This document shows, piece after piece, positions 27,300 through 36,578 of a stretch of DNA of 64,000 nucleotides. The notes under the pieces are model-generated. The model had not been told where the DNA came from and did not search any database. It saw only the letters and a program-made list of their open reading frames with translations. The stretch lies in NCBI RefSeq assembly GCF_002505485.1, contig NZ_DAVG01000076.1, positions 7,976 to 71,975 of the forward strand, in the 5' to 3' direction. This stretch comes from Methanosarcina sp. UBA5. Lineage in GTDB: Archaea; Halobacteriota; Methanosarcinia; Methanosarcinales; Methanosarcinaceae. The translations under genes were made by a program, and so were the position numbers. How positions within the stretch are numbered: position 1 is the first letter of the stretch; each line of letters opens with the position of its first letter.

Positions 27300-27807
27300 A
27301 TTATCACCTTTACTACTGTCTCCGGGATAAACAGGAATATAATTCTCACTCAGTAAGGAAGTAAATTCTTATCTGCCTTTATTGCGGAGGAGGACACTGT
27401 TTATCGGTCAGAGAATTGTTTATAAAGAACATTGCTTGTAAAGAAAAATCTCAATCAGAGTTACTTATCGTTCAGAGAATCGGAAATTAATCGGGGACAG
27501 TTTACCCGGATGAAGGTCCAGCCCATTGATCAGGGTTAACAGACAAGATTATTTACCGATAAAAGGTATCCAGCCGATCGAGAGTATTACCGGAATAAGA
27601 TAGAGTAATTCTTTCCTGTAATTACCTTTTTCCTGTAATTTTTTCTTTCTTGTGATTTTTTTTCTTTCCTGTGATTTGCTATCCGTATAGGAAAAATCCA
27701 ATATATAGATACTGTTTTATTATCTTAATTATATTATTTTAATCTTAGATATAATAAATATTACTATCTTAACAACATCATTCCGTTATTTGATCACATA
27801 TCTTATG
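27300..27807. promoter_or_regulatory. Upstream region of mch
   Basis: About 500 AT-rich bases without a gene. Possible mch TATA on the minus strand: GAATTATATTCC at about 27335-27346, 40 nt before the start. A stretch of related T-rich words (TTTCCTGTAATT, TTTCTTGTGATTTT, TTTCCTGTGATTT) repeats at 27610-27680. Confidence 0.4.
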
Positions 27808-27926
27808 TAGGACTTACGCAGTTGAACTGAAAAATCAACAGCATCAGACAGGTAACTGTTTAAACCGTGACTTTAATCAACAGTCTTTGCCGTAATTGAT
27901 TTTATTCCTCAAGTGCGTAAGTCCTA
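27808..27926. mobile_element. 119-bp MITE with TAGGACTTACGCA ends
   Basis: Perfect 13-bp inverted ends (TAGGACTTACGCA / TGCGTAAGTCCTA) enclose 93 bp without coding capacity; TTGA lies next to both ends. The same right end, TGCGTAAGTCCTA, occurs at 30315-30328 after the truncated transposase, so related elements moved in this region. Confidence 0.85.
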
Positions 27927-27971
27927 TTATGATCTACTCATAAGATTTTACTTATACTCATAACATTTTGC

Positions 27972-29177
27972 TTATTTCAACTGTATTATGAAAATTCTGT
28001 CATTTTTTCGAACGGGCACTCCAACAGCAAGGCCAACGGTATCTCCTTTTTCAGCCCTTTCAACGGTCTCGCCTTTTTTCTTCAGGGAACGGACTTGCTG
28101 CCTCAAATAAGTCGTATTTCCTTCAATTACGATCTCGTCTCCAACCGAAATTCCGTCTTCTAGAAGACTGACGGCTGCAGCTTGCTGTTTTGGATAATAA
28201 TTTTCAATAATTCCCACAGCCCTGCGTTGCTTTTCCGAGGCATTCATATCTTTTTCAGGAGAAAAGCCTTCAAGACCCGGAACCCCAAAGTAAAAGCCAG
28301 TTGAAAAGCCCCTGTTATAGACCGAAGCAAGTTCACGCTTCCAAGCTTCTATTTTCTCAGGAGTATAGTTTTCTTCTATGCAGGCGTCGATAGCTTCCCT
28401 GTAACAGCGGGAAACCGTTTCAATGTATCCAGGGTCTCGCAGCCGCCCTTCCACTTTAAAGGCAGCTATGCCCGCTTCAAGGAGCTCGGGAATATGCCCT
28501 ATCATACAGAGATCTTTTGCACTTAGAAGATATTTTCCAAGGCTTGCAGCAACAAGCCCGTTTTCTCCATGAAGTTCCCACTCCCAGCGGCAAGGCTGAG
28601 TGCATTCTCCGCAATTTCCGGATTTTCCAAGAACGTAAGCTGACAGATGGCATCGGCCTGAGACTGCCATGCACATTGCGCCGTGGACGAAAGTTTCAAT
28701 TTCTACTTCAGTCTGCTGGCTTATCTTCCGTATTTCTTCAAGGGAAAGCTCTCTTGAAAGCACAATCCTTTCGGCCCCGAGATTTCTGTAGAAATTTGCA
28801 GTTTCATGGTTGGTAATATTTGCCTGCGTGGAGATGTGAATTCGAAGCCCCGCTTTCCGTGCTCTGAGAATTACAGTCGGGTCCCAGGCAATAACTGCGT
28901 CTACTCCAGCATTCGCAGCTGCAGTTATCACATCCGATGCATCTCCGAGCTTTTCCTCATTTACTGTCGAGTTTACAGCCAGATAGGCCTTGAGCCCTCT
29001 AGTTTTTACCTCCGAGACAAAATTGTCAAGAGTCTCCAGAGTAATTTCTTTTGCTTTTGCCCTCAGGCTGAGCCTGTCGGTTGAAAAGTAGACAGCATCT
29101 GCATATCCTGAGCAGGCCTTAAGCCCTGAAAGGTTCCTGACCCCTACAAGGAGTTCAGGTTTTGAACTTTTATGCAT
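27972..29177 (-). CDS. Peptidase U32 family protein
   Basis: A U32-family protein of about 401 residues. The family signature is clear: ETFVHGAMCMAVSGRCHLSA followed by the iron-sulfur or zinc Cys set GNCGECTQPCRWEW. Other marks are GLKAYLAVNSTVNE, LRIHISTQANITNHETANFY, AAFKVEGRLRDPGYIETV and the C-terminal small beta domain (VGDEIVIEG). U32 members include collagenase-like proteases and Cys-cluster hydroxylases of tRNA or quinone pathways. Sequence alone does not separate these here. The start is ATG 29177; GTG 29192 is possible. Confidence 0.85.
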   Translation of the reverse strand: MHKSSKPELLVGVRNLSGLKACSGYADAVYFSTDRLSLRAKAKEITLETLDNFVSEVKTRGLKAYLAVNSTVNEEKLGDASDVITAAANAGVDAVIAWDPTVILRARKAGLRIHISTQANITNHETANFYRNLGAERIVLSRELSLEEIRKISQQTEVEIETFVHGAMCMAVSGRCHLSAYVLGKSGNCGECTQPCRWEWELHGENGLVAASLGKYLLSAKDLCMIGHIPELLEAGIAAFKVEGRLRDPGYIETVSRCYREAIDACIEENYTPEKIEAWKRELASVYNRGFSTGFYFGVPGLEGFSPEKDMNASEKQRRAVGIIENYYPKQQAAAVSLLEDGISVGDEIVIEGNTTYLRQQVRSLKKKGETVERAEKGDTVGLAVGVPVRKNDRIFIIQLK

Positions 29178-29419
29178 GAAGACAGAAAACACCTATATTT
29201 CATTTAAAATATCTTGTTGCTCTACACAGTTTAACAAAATTAGTAGAAAACGTCAACTTATAGCAGTTAGTAGTAAGACTCGCGGGTTTACGGAAAACTT
29301 ATATAAATGGAGAGCATTTTCCAAAATGGGGATTAAGGTAAATTTGGAGAAATAGCTTTTGTTAATAAACAAAGGCAAGAATAAATTACTGTTACTATAA
29401 TCGAAGATAGGGGGATATA

Positions 29420-29521
29420 ATGGAATACGAACTCGAAGAAGTCGAGAGAGATTACATAGAATTTAGAAAAGAAATGGGAGAAGAATTCATAATCATCGCT
29501 AAAATTATCAAAAAGGTCTAA
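29420..29521 (+). CDS. Small acidic peptide (33 aa)
   Basis: The frame ATG 29420 to TAA 29521 encodes a highly charged amphipathic helix (MEYELEEVERDYIEFRKEMG then a hydrophobic/basic end IIIAKIIKKV). It has AGGGGG just upstream and a TATA box (CTTATATAAA) at about 29298-29307, 120 nt upstream. Promoter and SD support a real small gene. No family known. Confidence 0.5.
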   Translation: MEYELEEVERDYIEFRKEMGEEFIIIAKIIKKV

Positions 29522-29564
29522 GCGGAAAGGGAGCTCCTAAAAGTTATTAAGGGTAAGATTTATA

Positions 29565-29683
29565 GTTACGTTGTTGTGCATAACATCATTATAGAATTAT
29601 AAAATTATAAATCTATGTAGTGATGTTACACTTATTTTTTGATGTTAAGCTTATTTTTACCACTAGATTTTGGAACTGAGTCC
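29565..29683 (+). repeat. Dispersed ~120-bp intergenic repeat, copy 2
   Basis: Shares with copy 1 (10945-11065) the words TAGTGATGTTACACT and AGATTTTGGAACTGAGTC in the same order and spacing. Non-coding. Confidence 0.5.
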
Positions 29684-29780
29684 TTTTCTTCGACATTTTT
29701 AACTGATTTTTGCATATTTTTTCATTCCCAACTATATATAATTTTTTATTCTTAACCGTTAATAGTTTTTTATCGCTTAG

Positions 29781-30216
29781 AGGCTGTCTTAAAATTAAAT
29801 ACTGCATGTAATCATATCGTTCGCTAGTGTCAGAACAAATTAAAAGAATTCCTTATCCTAGTGATTTATCTTATCGAGAATGGGAACTAATCAAGCCTTA
29901 TTTCCCTAATTTCAAGACGAATAAAGGTCGAAAACGTGTTCATCCTTATCGCGAAATCTTGAATGCCATCTTCTATTTGTTACGTTCTGGTTGTGCCTGT
30001 CGAATGTTACCCCACGAATTTCCACCTTGGAAAACTGTCTACCACTATTTCCGTCTTTGGCGACTTACTGGATTTTGGGAACGTATAAATGCTGCACTGA
30101 GAACTGAACTGAGAATGGCATATGGCAGAGAATCAGAACCTAGTGCAGCTATTTTAGATAGTCAATCCGTTAAAACTACAGAAACTCCGGGAATGCATGG
30201 TTTGAGACAAAATTAA
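29781..30216 (+). mobile_element. Truncated IS5-type insertion sequence (transposase N-terminal part)
   Basis: The transposase frame (GTG 29827 to TAA 30216, 129 aa) begins like IS5-family enzymes: an N-terminal DNA-binding domain (SYREWELIKPYFP, RKRVHPYREILNAIFYLLRS and the PPWKTVYHYFRLW motif) followed by the first catalytic Asp in ILDSQSVKTTETPG. It ends 12 residues later, so the remaining D and E of the DDE triad are missing and the element is dead. The left end may be GAGGCTGTCTTAAAATT at 29781; no matching right end was found. Confidence 0.85.
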
Positions 30217-30328
30217 GTATTACAAGAAATGCTGTAAGTCAATATCCCAGAAATCCAATCTATAAATTAGATTAAAAAGTAAAAAACTAGAAAGTCGCCT
30301 GCAAAGCAGGCAAATGCGTAAGTCCTAA
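30217..30328. mobile_element. Right-end remnant of a second mobile element
   Basis: Sequence following the transposase break ends in GCAAATGCGTAAGTCCTAAG, the same end as the MITE at 27808-27926. A small hairpin GCCTGCAAAGCAGGC lies at 30293-30307. It appears that a second element replaced the 3' part of the IS. The remaining spacer to 30532 holds no gene. Confidence 0.5.
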
Positions 30329-30532
30329 GAATAGATGGGATGAAGACTTTTCTTGTGAACCATTGAATAAAAATCAAAATTGGTATGAGTAGTTATTCGG
30401 AACTAAAGTAAATCGGAACTACTGCACGATCCATTGTCAGCCAGGTAAAGGTTCTGAAATGAGATTTCCGAATATTCCTGGCGTCAATCCGCTTGCGTTA
30501 ATTTGATGTACCAGTAGGGCACGAGTCTTTGT

Positions 30533-31339
30533 ATGGAAGCTTCCAGCACAGAAAATAAGCCGGAGTCCGAAAAAACAAGCTATCAGCGCCTTCTTATTGC
30601 CGGTCTCAAGAAAGAAATAGAAATGGCTCGCAAACTTGACCCCGAAAAGCTTGCAGATGAAATCCGGAAAATCGGGTTCTTCTGCCAGCACTGTGGAAAA
30701 TGCTGCAGGCGAGCTTTCGGGGATAACAGGGTAGCGGTGATTCCTTCCGAAATTGAAAGAATCCGGGAATATACAGGCCTCTCAAAACTGGAGATTGCAG
30801 GAGCGTTTGTGACTGAGGGCTCTATCCAGGATGGGACAGGGGAGTTTGAAGAAAAAGGTTTAGAAATGCCATTCAGGCCATCGGGGGAAAATGAAGAGTC
30901 GTTTTCTCCGGAACTTCTTGAATCTCTTATAGATTGTATCGATTATGAAGGCAAGATTCACGCCTTTGGATGGATACTAAGACGAAAGAGAAACGGAGAC
31001 TGCATTTTCCTTGAAAGAGATATACACAAATGCCGGATCTATCCAGTGCGCCCTATGCTCTGCAGCACTTATCCGTTTTATATCGAAGGGCTGAGATTAC
31101 AGACCTGCGAATGTGAAGGTCTTGGGTCCCCGATCTCTGTAGAAGAGAGCCGAAAAATGGCAGAGGATCTCCTCTTCAGGTATATTTCGGAACTTGAGGA
31201 TATGCTTGGCATGTATGAAAACTTCGTAGACTTCAGGAGAGGGGAAAAGGGCCTCGAACTTGCAAAAACGAGCCTGGAGAAAGGCACATGTACCTGTATA
31301 GTTCACGATAGTCGGGGAAGTATTGAAATTAGCGATTAA
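30533..31339 (+). CDS. YkgJ/UPF0153-type Cys-cluster protein
   Basis: A 268-residue protein with the CxxCxxCC-type zinc- or iron-chelating motif FCQHCGKCCRRAFGDNRVAV (about residues 50-70), then VIPSEIERIREYTGLS. The second Cys group is KCRIYPVRPMLCSTYPFYIE followed by CECEG. These paired clusters define the YkgJ (UPF0153) family, thought to bind Fe or Zn. The function is not established. N-terminal and C-terminal helical extensions (EEKLADEIRK-like, EDMLGMYENFVDFRRGEKG) are present. No good SD at ATG 30533. Confidence 0.85.
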   Translation: MEASSTENKPESEKTSYQRLLIAGLKKEIEMARKLDPEKLADEIRKIGFFCQHCGKCCRRAFGDNRVAVIPSEIERIREYTGLSKLEIAGAFVTEGSIQDGTGEFEEKGLEMPFRPSGENEESFSPELLESLIDCIDYEGKIHAFGWILRRKRNGDCIFLERDIHKCRIYPVRPMLCSTYPFYIEGLRLQTCECEGLGSPISVEESRKMAEDLLFRYISELEDMLGMYENFVDFRRGEKGLELAKTSLEKGTCTCIVHDSRGSIEISD

Positions 31340-31490
31340 GAGCAAGGAGTTACAAAGCTTCAAACTTTTCAGGCTAAACTGCTCTTATTTTCACTTACCC
31401 AGTTTTTCCATAACCCTGAGAGATTTTTAAATCCTTGCCGACCTGCATCATCAATTAAGTTTATTTATTAGAAAGAGCCAGTTATTTCCC

Positions 31491-32786
31491 ATGACCGGGA
31501 TGTCTGGTAATGAAATTCGTCCGATGACCGTTTCGGAAAAGATCTTTTCGAAGGCCTCCGGAAGATCCGTAAAAGCTGGGGATTTCGTACTGGCAAATAT
31601 AGACCTGGCAATGACTCACGACATTACAGGTCCGCTAGCAGTCAAAGGCTTTTACGAGATAATGAAGGATAGAGAAGAGAAAAAAGTCTGGGATCCGGCG
31701 AAAATAGTAATCATATTCGATCACCAGGTTCCTGCAGATTCTATTAACGCCACAGCAAATCATATTATGCTTCGAGAGTTTGCTGAAGAACAGGGCATTT
31801 TAAATTATGATGTATATGAAGGAGTTTGCCATCAGGTCCTTCCCGAAAAAGGGCACGTGCTACCAGGAAACCTTATAGTTGGCTCCGACTCGCATACTTG
31901 TGCTTATGGTGCTCTGGGGGCATTCTCTACAGGTATAGGGTCTACTGATATGGCAGCGGTTTTTGCCACTGGCAAACTCTGGTTCAGGGTACCTGAAACT
32001 TTCCGCTTTGAAGTGGAAGGTAAGCTGCCAGAGCGTGTTTATTCCAAAGACCTTATCCTCCACTTGATAGGTGACGTAGGAGTAGAAGGGGCCAGATATA
32101 TGGCAGCGGAGTTTGGAGGCTCAACAATTCATTCTCTCTCGATCCCCGAACGTATGACTATGTCCAATATGGCAATCGAGATGGGTGGAAAGGCAGGAAT
32201 TATCGAAGCCGATGAAGTGACTGCAGAATACCTCAAAGAGCGGATTATGTATTACGAATTCGACCCATATTGGAAATCTGATGAAGATGCAAAATATGTG
32301 GGAATTCGGCACTACGATATATCCGACCTTGAGCCCCAGGTAGCCTGTCCTCACCATGTGGATAATGTAAAACCCGTAACTGAGGTAGAGGGTACCAAAC
32401 TTGACCAGATCTTTGTGGGTTCCTGCACGAACGGCAGGTTCGAAGATATTAAAATCATGGCTGATATTATGGGCGACGAACCAGTAGCTAAGGGCATTCG
32501 CCTGCTTGTAGTTCCTGCTTCAAGGACCGAGTACCTGAAACTCTTAAAGGCCGGGTATATAGAAAAGCTCATGAATGCAGGTGCAATTGTAGAATCCCCG
32601 TGCTGTGGACCCTGTATGGGTGGCTCTTTCGGCTTGCTTGGTGCAGGAGAAGTGGGCCTTGCAACCTCGAATCGTAACTTCAAGGGCAGAGAAGGAAGTC
32701 CCGAATCTTTTGTATATTTGTCTTCCCCTGCGACTGCAGGAGCATCAGCCCTTACCGGAGAAATCACTGATCCAAGGAAAGTTTGA
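31491..32786 (+). CDS. 3-isopropylmalate / homoaconitate-type dehydratase large subunit
   Basis: An aconitase-superfamily large subunit (431 residues) of the archaeal LeuC/HacA type. The [4Fe-4S] ligands are in VGSCTNGRFED and SPCCGPCMGGSFG. Substrate-site motifs are IIFDHQVPADSINATANH and VGSDSHTCAYGALGAFSTGI. It works with a separate small subunit that is not in this window. Members act in leucine synthesis (isopropylmalate isomerase) or in the 2-oxosuberate branch for coenzyme B (homoaconitase). The large subunit does not decide which, so I give no symbol. The start may be ATG 31491, 31500 or 31524 (MTVSEKIFSKASG). hisE follows 86 nt later. Confidence 0.9.
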   Translation: MTGMSGNEIRPMTVSEKIFSKASGRSVKAGDFVLANIDLAMTHDITGPLAVKGFYEIMKDREEKKVWDPAKIVIIFDHQVPADSINATANHIMLREFAEEQGILNYDVYEGVCHQVLPEKGHVLPGNLIVGSDSHTCAYGALGAFSTGIGSTDMAAVFATGKLWFRVPETFRFEVEGKLPERVYSKDLILHLIGDVGVEGARYMAAEFGGSTIHSLSIPERMTMSNMAIEMGGKAGIIEADEVTAEYLKERIMYYEFDPYWKSDEDAKYVGIRHYDISDLEPQVACPHHVDNVKPVTEVEGTKLDQIFVGSCTNGRFEDIKIMADIMGDEPVAKGIRLLVVPASRTEYLKLLKAGYIEKLMNAGAIVESPCCGPCMGGSFGLLGAGEVGLATSNRNFKGREGSPESFVYLSSPATAGASALTGEITDPRKV

Positions 32787-32872
32787 AAAATCTCCTGTTT
32801 CTACTTTTTTGGATATTTCTCTCAATTTGAATTTTTTAAATATATGTCCGTGTTAATTAAACAGGTGTTAAA

Positions 32873-33187
32873 ATGCCGGATGCTGACCTATCAATCTTGA
32901 ACAGGGTATATGAGATCATACTGGACCGAAAACAGAACTATGACGAACGCTCATATGTCTGCAAGCTTTTGAACCACCGTAAAGGTATGAATAAGATTCT
33001 TGAAAAAGTAGGCGAGGAATCAATTGAAACAATCCTCGCGGTCAGGAACGAAAACCATGCAGAGATCGTTTCTGAAAGTTCAGACCTTATTTTCCATCTT
33101 CTTGTAATGCTTGCGGCAAATAACGTTACCCTTGATGAAATCGCAGCCGAGCTCAGTGCCCGACATGAAAACATGAAAAGGGATTGA
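32873..33187 (+). CDS. hisE: Phosphoribosyl-ATP pyrophosphohydrolase
   Basis: Second step of histidine synthesis: hydrolysis of phosphoribosyl-ATP to phosphoribosyl-AMP. The 104-residue all-alpha MazG-like protein has the expected metal-binding helices: SYVCKLLNHRKGMNKILEKV then GEESIETILAVRNENHAEIV and ESSDLIFHLLVMLAANNVTL. The E-E-x-x-E and E-x-x-D pairs are intact. The start at ATG 32873 follows AGGTGTTAAA (7-nt spacing). A separate HisE, not fused to HisI, is normal in archaea. Confidence 0.95.
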   Translation: MPDADLSILNRVYEIILDRKQNYDERSYVCKLLNHRKGMNKILEKVGEESIETILAVRNENHAEIVSESSDLIFHLLVMLAANNVTLDEIAAELSARHENMKRD

Positions 33188-33317
33188 AGACCTGGAGGTT
33201 TTTACCTCCTGGTTTGAGAATCCGGACAATCCGAGATTTTATAAACATCGAATTTTTCCGGCTATTTCTACTGACTTCTTTTCGTTTTTTCAAAGAGCCA
33301 CGAAAAGCCTTAATTTT

Positions 33318-34193
33318 TCAGTACACTGCCAATTCGTTCAGGACATCGGTTTTTGACAGTGTGCCTTTGGGTACGCCATTAATAGTTACGATAAGCCTTC
33401 CTACATTGTACTTGTGGAAAAGTTTTACCACATCGTAGAGTTGCATATCCCCATCAACCGTGATAAGTTCTTTTGTCATGATATCTTTGACTTTTACGTT
33501 TGGTTTCCCCTGGGCAATTGCATGGGCAATATCGGTGTAGGTAATGATTCCTACGATTTTTCCTTTATCATCTACAGGAGCTCCGTGAACGTTGTTCCGG
33601 ATAAAAAGTCTCGTTGCTTCCTGGATACTTGCATTTAGGTTCACAAGCAAAGGAGGATACTTCATATAATGTTTTACGTGTTTTTTAGGGAGAGAAATCA
33701 TTTCCGTAATATTGAACAGAATTGAATTGTTAGTGTCATCCCTTCCTGTGACTTCTCCACGGATTATCAGGCGGTTTACAGGCGTGGGGCCTACCTGAAG
33801 CTTATCGTCCATTACGAAGTCTTTTGTGTTTCCTATTACGCGGACGACTCCGCTGCAGGCATCAGGACTCCTTACCGTGGTAAAACTAATATCGGCAGCT
33901 GTAGCTCCAGTAACTAACGCATTGTTCCTGTAAAGGGGAACCACGGACTCATTTTTCAGTTGTTGAATTTTTAATGCGTCATATGCTGCTCCTGTGGGTT
34001 TATAGCCTCCTTTTGGTCCGGGCACTCCCTCTACAAGCCCAAGGGCCTTTAGTAACTGCATCTGATTGCGGATAGTTCCAGGATTGCGCTTGATTACCTC
34101 AGCTATCTCTTCTCCTTTGATTGCCCGGTCCTTTTGCCGCTGAAGGTTGATTAATGCAATAATAATGTCTTTTTGAATAGGAGTAAGTTCCAT
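33318..34193 (-). CDS. HTH regulator with C-terminal CBS pair
   Basis: A 291-residue predicted transcription regulator. The N-terminal winged helix (about residues 1-65) includes KDIIIALINLQRQKDRAIKG and EEIAEVIKRNPGTIRNQMQL with LVEGVPGPKGGY as the wing. A middle domain (about 70-165) has IRGEVTGRDDT. Two CBS repeats follow (LNASIQEATRLFIRNNVHGA with GIITYTDIAHA; VKDIMTKELITVDGDMQLYD with GTLSKTDVLNEL), which bind adenosyl ligands as energy or metabolite sensors. The start at ATG 34193 follows GGTGGTAGT. It is transcribed away from the NOG1-like gene. Targets unknown. Confidence 0.9.
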   Translation of the reverse strand: MELTPIQKDIIIALINLQRQKDRAIKGEEIAEVIKRNPGTIRNQMQLLKALGLVEGVPGPKGGYKPTGAAYDALKIQQLKNESVVPLYRNNALVTGATAADISFTTVRSPDACSGVVRVIGNTKDFVMDDKLQVGPTPVNRLIIRGEVTGRDDTNNSILFNITEMISLPKKHVKHYMKYPPLLVNLNASIQEATRLFIRNNVHGAPVDDKGKIVGIITYTDIAHAIAQGKPNVKVKDIMTKELITVDGDMQLYDVVKLFHKYNVGRLIVTINGVPKGTLSKTDVLNELAVY

Positions 34194-34552
34194 ACTACCA
34201 CCATTAATTTCATATACCTTTATAAGAATGATGTATAAAATTGATATCTAGATAATGTAAGTAGACGCATATATTTACCATAATTAATGATTATAAATCT
34301 TATTACAAATTATCATTACAAATATAAATACAGTCCGGTTCTGCTTTAAATATCTATCTGGTTTTTCACTTTATATTAGAGTTTATCACAGGATTTATAA
34401 TTATAAATTCAAAACCGAGCAATGAATCTTCTCTCAGGGAATCGCCTTCAGAATCTCTGCGAGACTCTCGCTTGCGAATTTATTTTGTTGAAATTCTTCA
34501 CCTATAATAACGTTTATATAACTTAGCAGAGTCCCCAGAGGGTTAGAACATA
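34194..34552. promoter_or_regulatory. Divergent promoter region (HTH-CBS regulator / NOG1 GTPase)
   Basis: 359 AT-rich bases between divergent genes. A TATA-like GTTTATATAAC at 34512-34522 lies about 30 nt before the GTPase ATG. On the minus side several TATA-like runs lie at 34215-34300 (for example TATAAGAATGATG). No obvious shared operator. Confidence 0.45.
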
Positions 34553-35551
34553 ATGATCTTCGAGAAAATTCACACCGTTCCCACTTCCGATGAATTAATC
34601 AATAAGGCCTTTAAGCGGTCAGCGCGAGCTATGTCCGGGAAAACCATAGATAGCAGGGAAAGCCGACTAAGGGCCAATGAGTCCATGTTGTTGACAGCCG
34701 CAAACATTCTGACGGATAATCTTGCAAACATCGTCAGGCGGTTCCCAAGTTTCGAACAATTACCCAGATTTTATTATGAACTCACGGATATCCTTGTAGG
34801 CATAGAAAAACTGAAGATGTCTCTTGCATCTGTGGACTGGGCCAGCAGGAAGATCCATGAGATTTCAAGAAGCTATGTTGGGAAAATTAGGAACTCGGAT
34901 CTCCCGGAACCTGTCCGGAAAGAGGCCTTTGGAAGACTTGCCTCTATTATCAAGTCAATTAACAAGGATCTTCTCTTCCTGAACGAAGCCCGAAATATCT
35001 TGCGAAAACTTCCTGATGTGCAGGATGAGCCCACAATTGTGATTGCTGGCTATCCGAATGTTGGAAAGTCAAGTTTCGTCTCAAAAATTACAGGAGCAAG
35101 CCCTGAAATCGCTCCATATCCATTTACAACAAAAGGCGTAACAATCGGGCATTTCACGCGGGACGGAGTGCGTTACCAGGTTATGGATACCCCAGGGCTT
35201 CTTGATCGCCCGATGTCCGAGAGAAACTATATAGAAAGGCAGGCAATCACAGCAATTCATTACCTTGACGCGGTTGTGATGTTTATGATTGACCCCAGTG
35301 AAAGCTGCGGATACGAAATCGAAGCCCAGAAACATCTGCTTGCAGAAATCCGGGAGAACTTCAAACTTCCCATGCTTGTTGTTGCAAACAAAGCTGACAG
35401 GTCAGAGTTTAAGAAAATTGATGAAGTTGGGTTTAATATTTCCACAGTTACCGGGGAAGGAATTGAAGGTGTTATGGACAAGCTTATGCAGATGATTGAA
35501 GAAAAACGCTTTTCTTCTTCCGAAGAGCCGGACACCGAGCCTGCAATCTGA
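34553..35551 (+). CDS. NOG1-type GTP-binding protein
   Basis: An archaeal homologue of Nog1, a GTPase that assembles on the large ribosomal subunit. The N-terminal helical bundle (about residues 1-160) has SDELINKAFKRSARAMSGK. The G domain follows: G1 IAGYPNVGKSSFVS, switch I YPFTTKGVTIGH, G3 MDTPGLLDRPMSERNYIERQ and G4 VVANKADRSE, with STVTGEG as G5. The NOG1-specific P-M-S-E-R-N word after G3 is present. The length of 332 residues fits the archaeal form, shorter than the eukaryotic one. Likely role: 50S subunit maturation. Confidence 0.92.
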   Translation: MIFEKIHTVPTSDELINKAFKRSARAMSGKTIDSRESRLRANESMLLTAANILTDNLANIVRRFPSFEQLPRFYYELTDILVGIEKLKMSLASVDWASRKIHEISRSYVGKIRNSDLPEPVRKEAFGRLASIIKSINKDLLFLNEARNILRKLPDVQDEPTIVIAGYPNVGKSSFVSKITGASPEIAPYPFTTKGVTIGHFTRDGVRYQVMDTPGLLDRPMSERNYIERQAITAIHYLDAVVMFMIDPSESCGYEIEAQKHLLAEIRENFKLPMLVVANKADRSEFKKIDEVGFNISTVTGEGIEGVMDKLMQMIEEKRFSSSEEPDTEPAI

Positions 35552-35594
35552 TCCGGCCTAGTCACCACTCGATTCCCGCTGTCTGGGTTCCATC

Positions 35595-35706
35595 ACCCGA
35601 CTCTCGGAGGACAGAGCCCTTTTCGCTGCCCGAGTCCCGTCTCGGGAGGACAGAGCCCTTTTCACTGCCCGAGTTCCGTCTTGGGAGGACGGAGCCCTTT
35701 TCGCTT
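35595..35706. repeat. 39-bp GC-rich tandem repeat, three units
   Basis: Directly downstream of the NOG1 gene. Two full 39-bp units (35629-35667, 35668-35706) and one partial unit (from about 35595) share CCCGAGTCCCGTCTCGGG (an inverted repeat) then AGGACAGAGCCCTTTT. Each unit can form a hairpin followed by a T-run, so the array may act as repeated terminators. Confidence 0.75.
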
Positions 35707-36578
35707 CGCTCAAGACGGCTGAATTATAGCGAAGTTATTTAGCTGAGCCAAGAGGGCTAAATCATGATAACGAGAAACTGATTTTCAACTCATTCGGGGG
35801 TTTATTTACTCAAATTTCGTTTTGGGTCACCTATTCGGCGTGATCACAATCCTTTTAAAAAAGCTTGTCCGCAAACCTTTTCAAAAAAGATTTTATCGAA
35901 AACCCGAGCAGCGGCGTGATCAACCGGCGCAACGGTTGCGCTCAAGAGGGCTGAATTATGGATAAGAGTAATTGTTTTATTTTTTCCAAGCGGACTGATT
36001 TACCCTGGTTTTATCTCAGGAGATGGAATTCGTTGTTAAAATAAGATAAAATTGGGGAACTTAAAACCCCAAAAATGAGGAACTTCTTCGTTGTTAACTT
36101 ATTATATCCCTCAAAAGATGATTAGTTATTTAAGGACTATTAAGCTTTATTTGCCCAATTAAATGTAATGTTAATCCTCCCCAATTAAGGTACATGCATT
36201 AAGCAATTTATTTGATATTTAGAGGACTTAGGCGCTTCAATTAATTGATTAATCATCTTTTTTTCCTCGCTTTTATCATTTAATTTCGTATGGATGAAAA
36301 TGACATCAGATACCTTAGTTATAAATAATCGTAAATTGTGAGCAAATAAAGTTTTTATCGCGTTTATTTATAAATTTTAAAGATCATTATGGATTATTTT
36401 TCAAGAAAATTGGTTTTTAGTGTGTACCTTAATTGGGGAAATCTAAATACATATTTATTGTCCAAAATAAGCATCCTGCATCCTTAGTTTTAATACTGAT
36501 TTGGAAGGATCTCTATAACTTATGAATTGAACTTATTTAAGTTACATTATGGATTTTTTGAGCTAAGATTTTTAGGGA
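35707..36578. other. Gene-free stretch with short dispersed motifs
   Basis: Contains CAACCGGCGCAACGGTTGCG at 35921-35940, which recurs inverted at the very end of the window. It also contains words CGCTCAAG(A)GGGCTGAATTAT (35935-35957 and near 35710) and ATTGGGGAACTTAAAAC at 36051-36067, related to 41289-41375. No gene supported. Confidence 0.5.
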
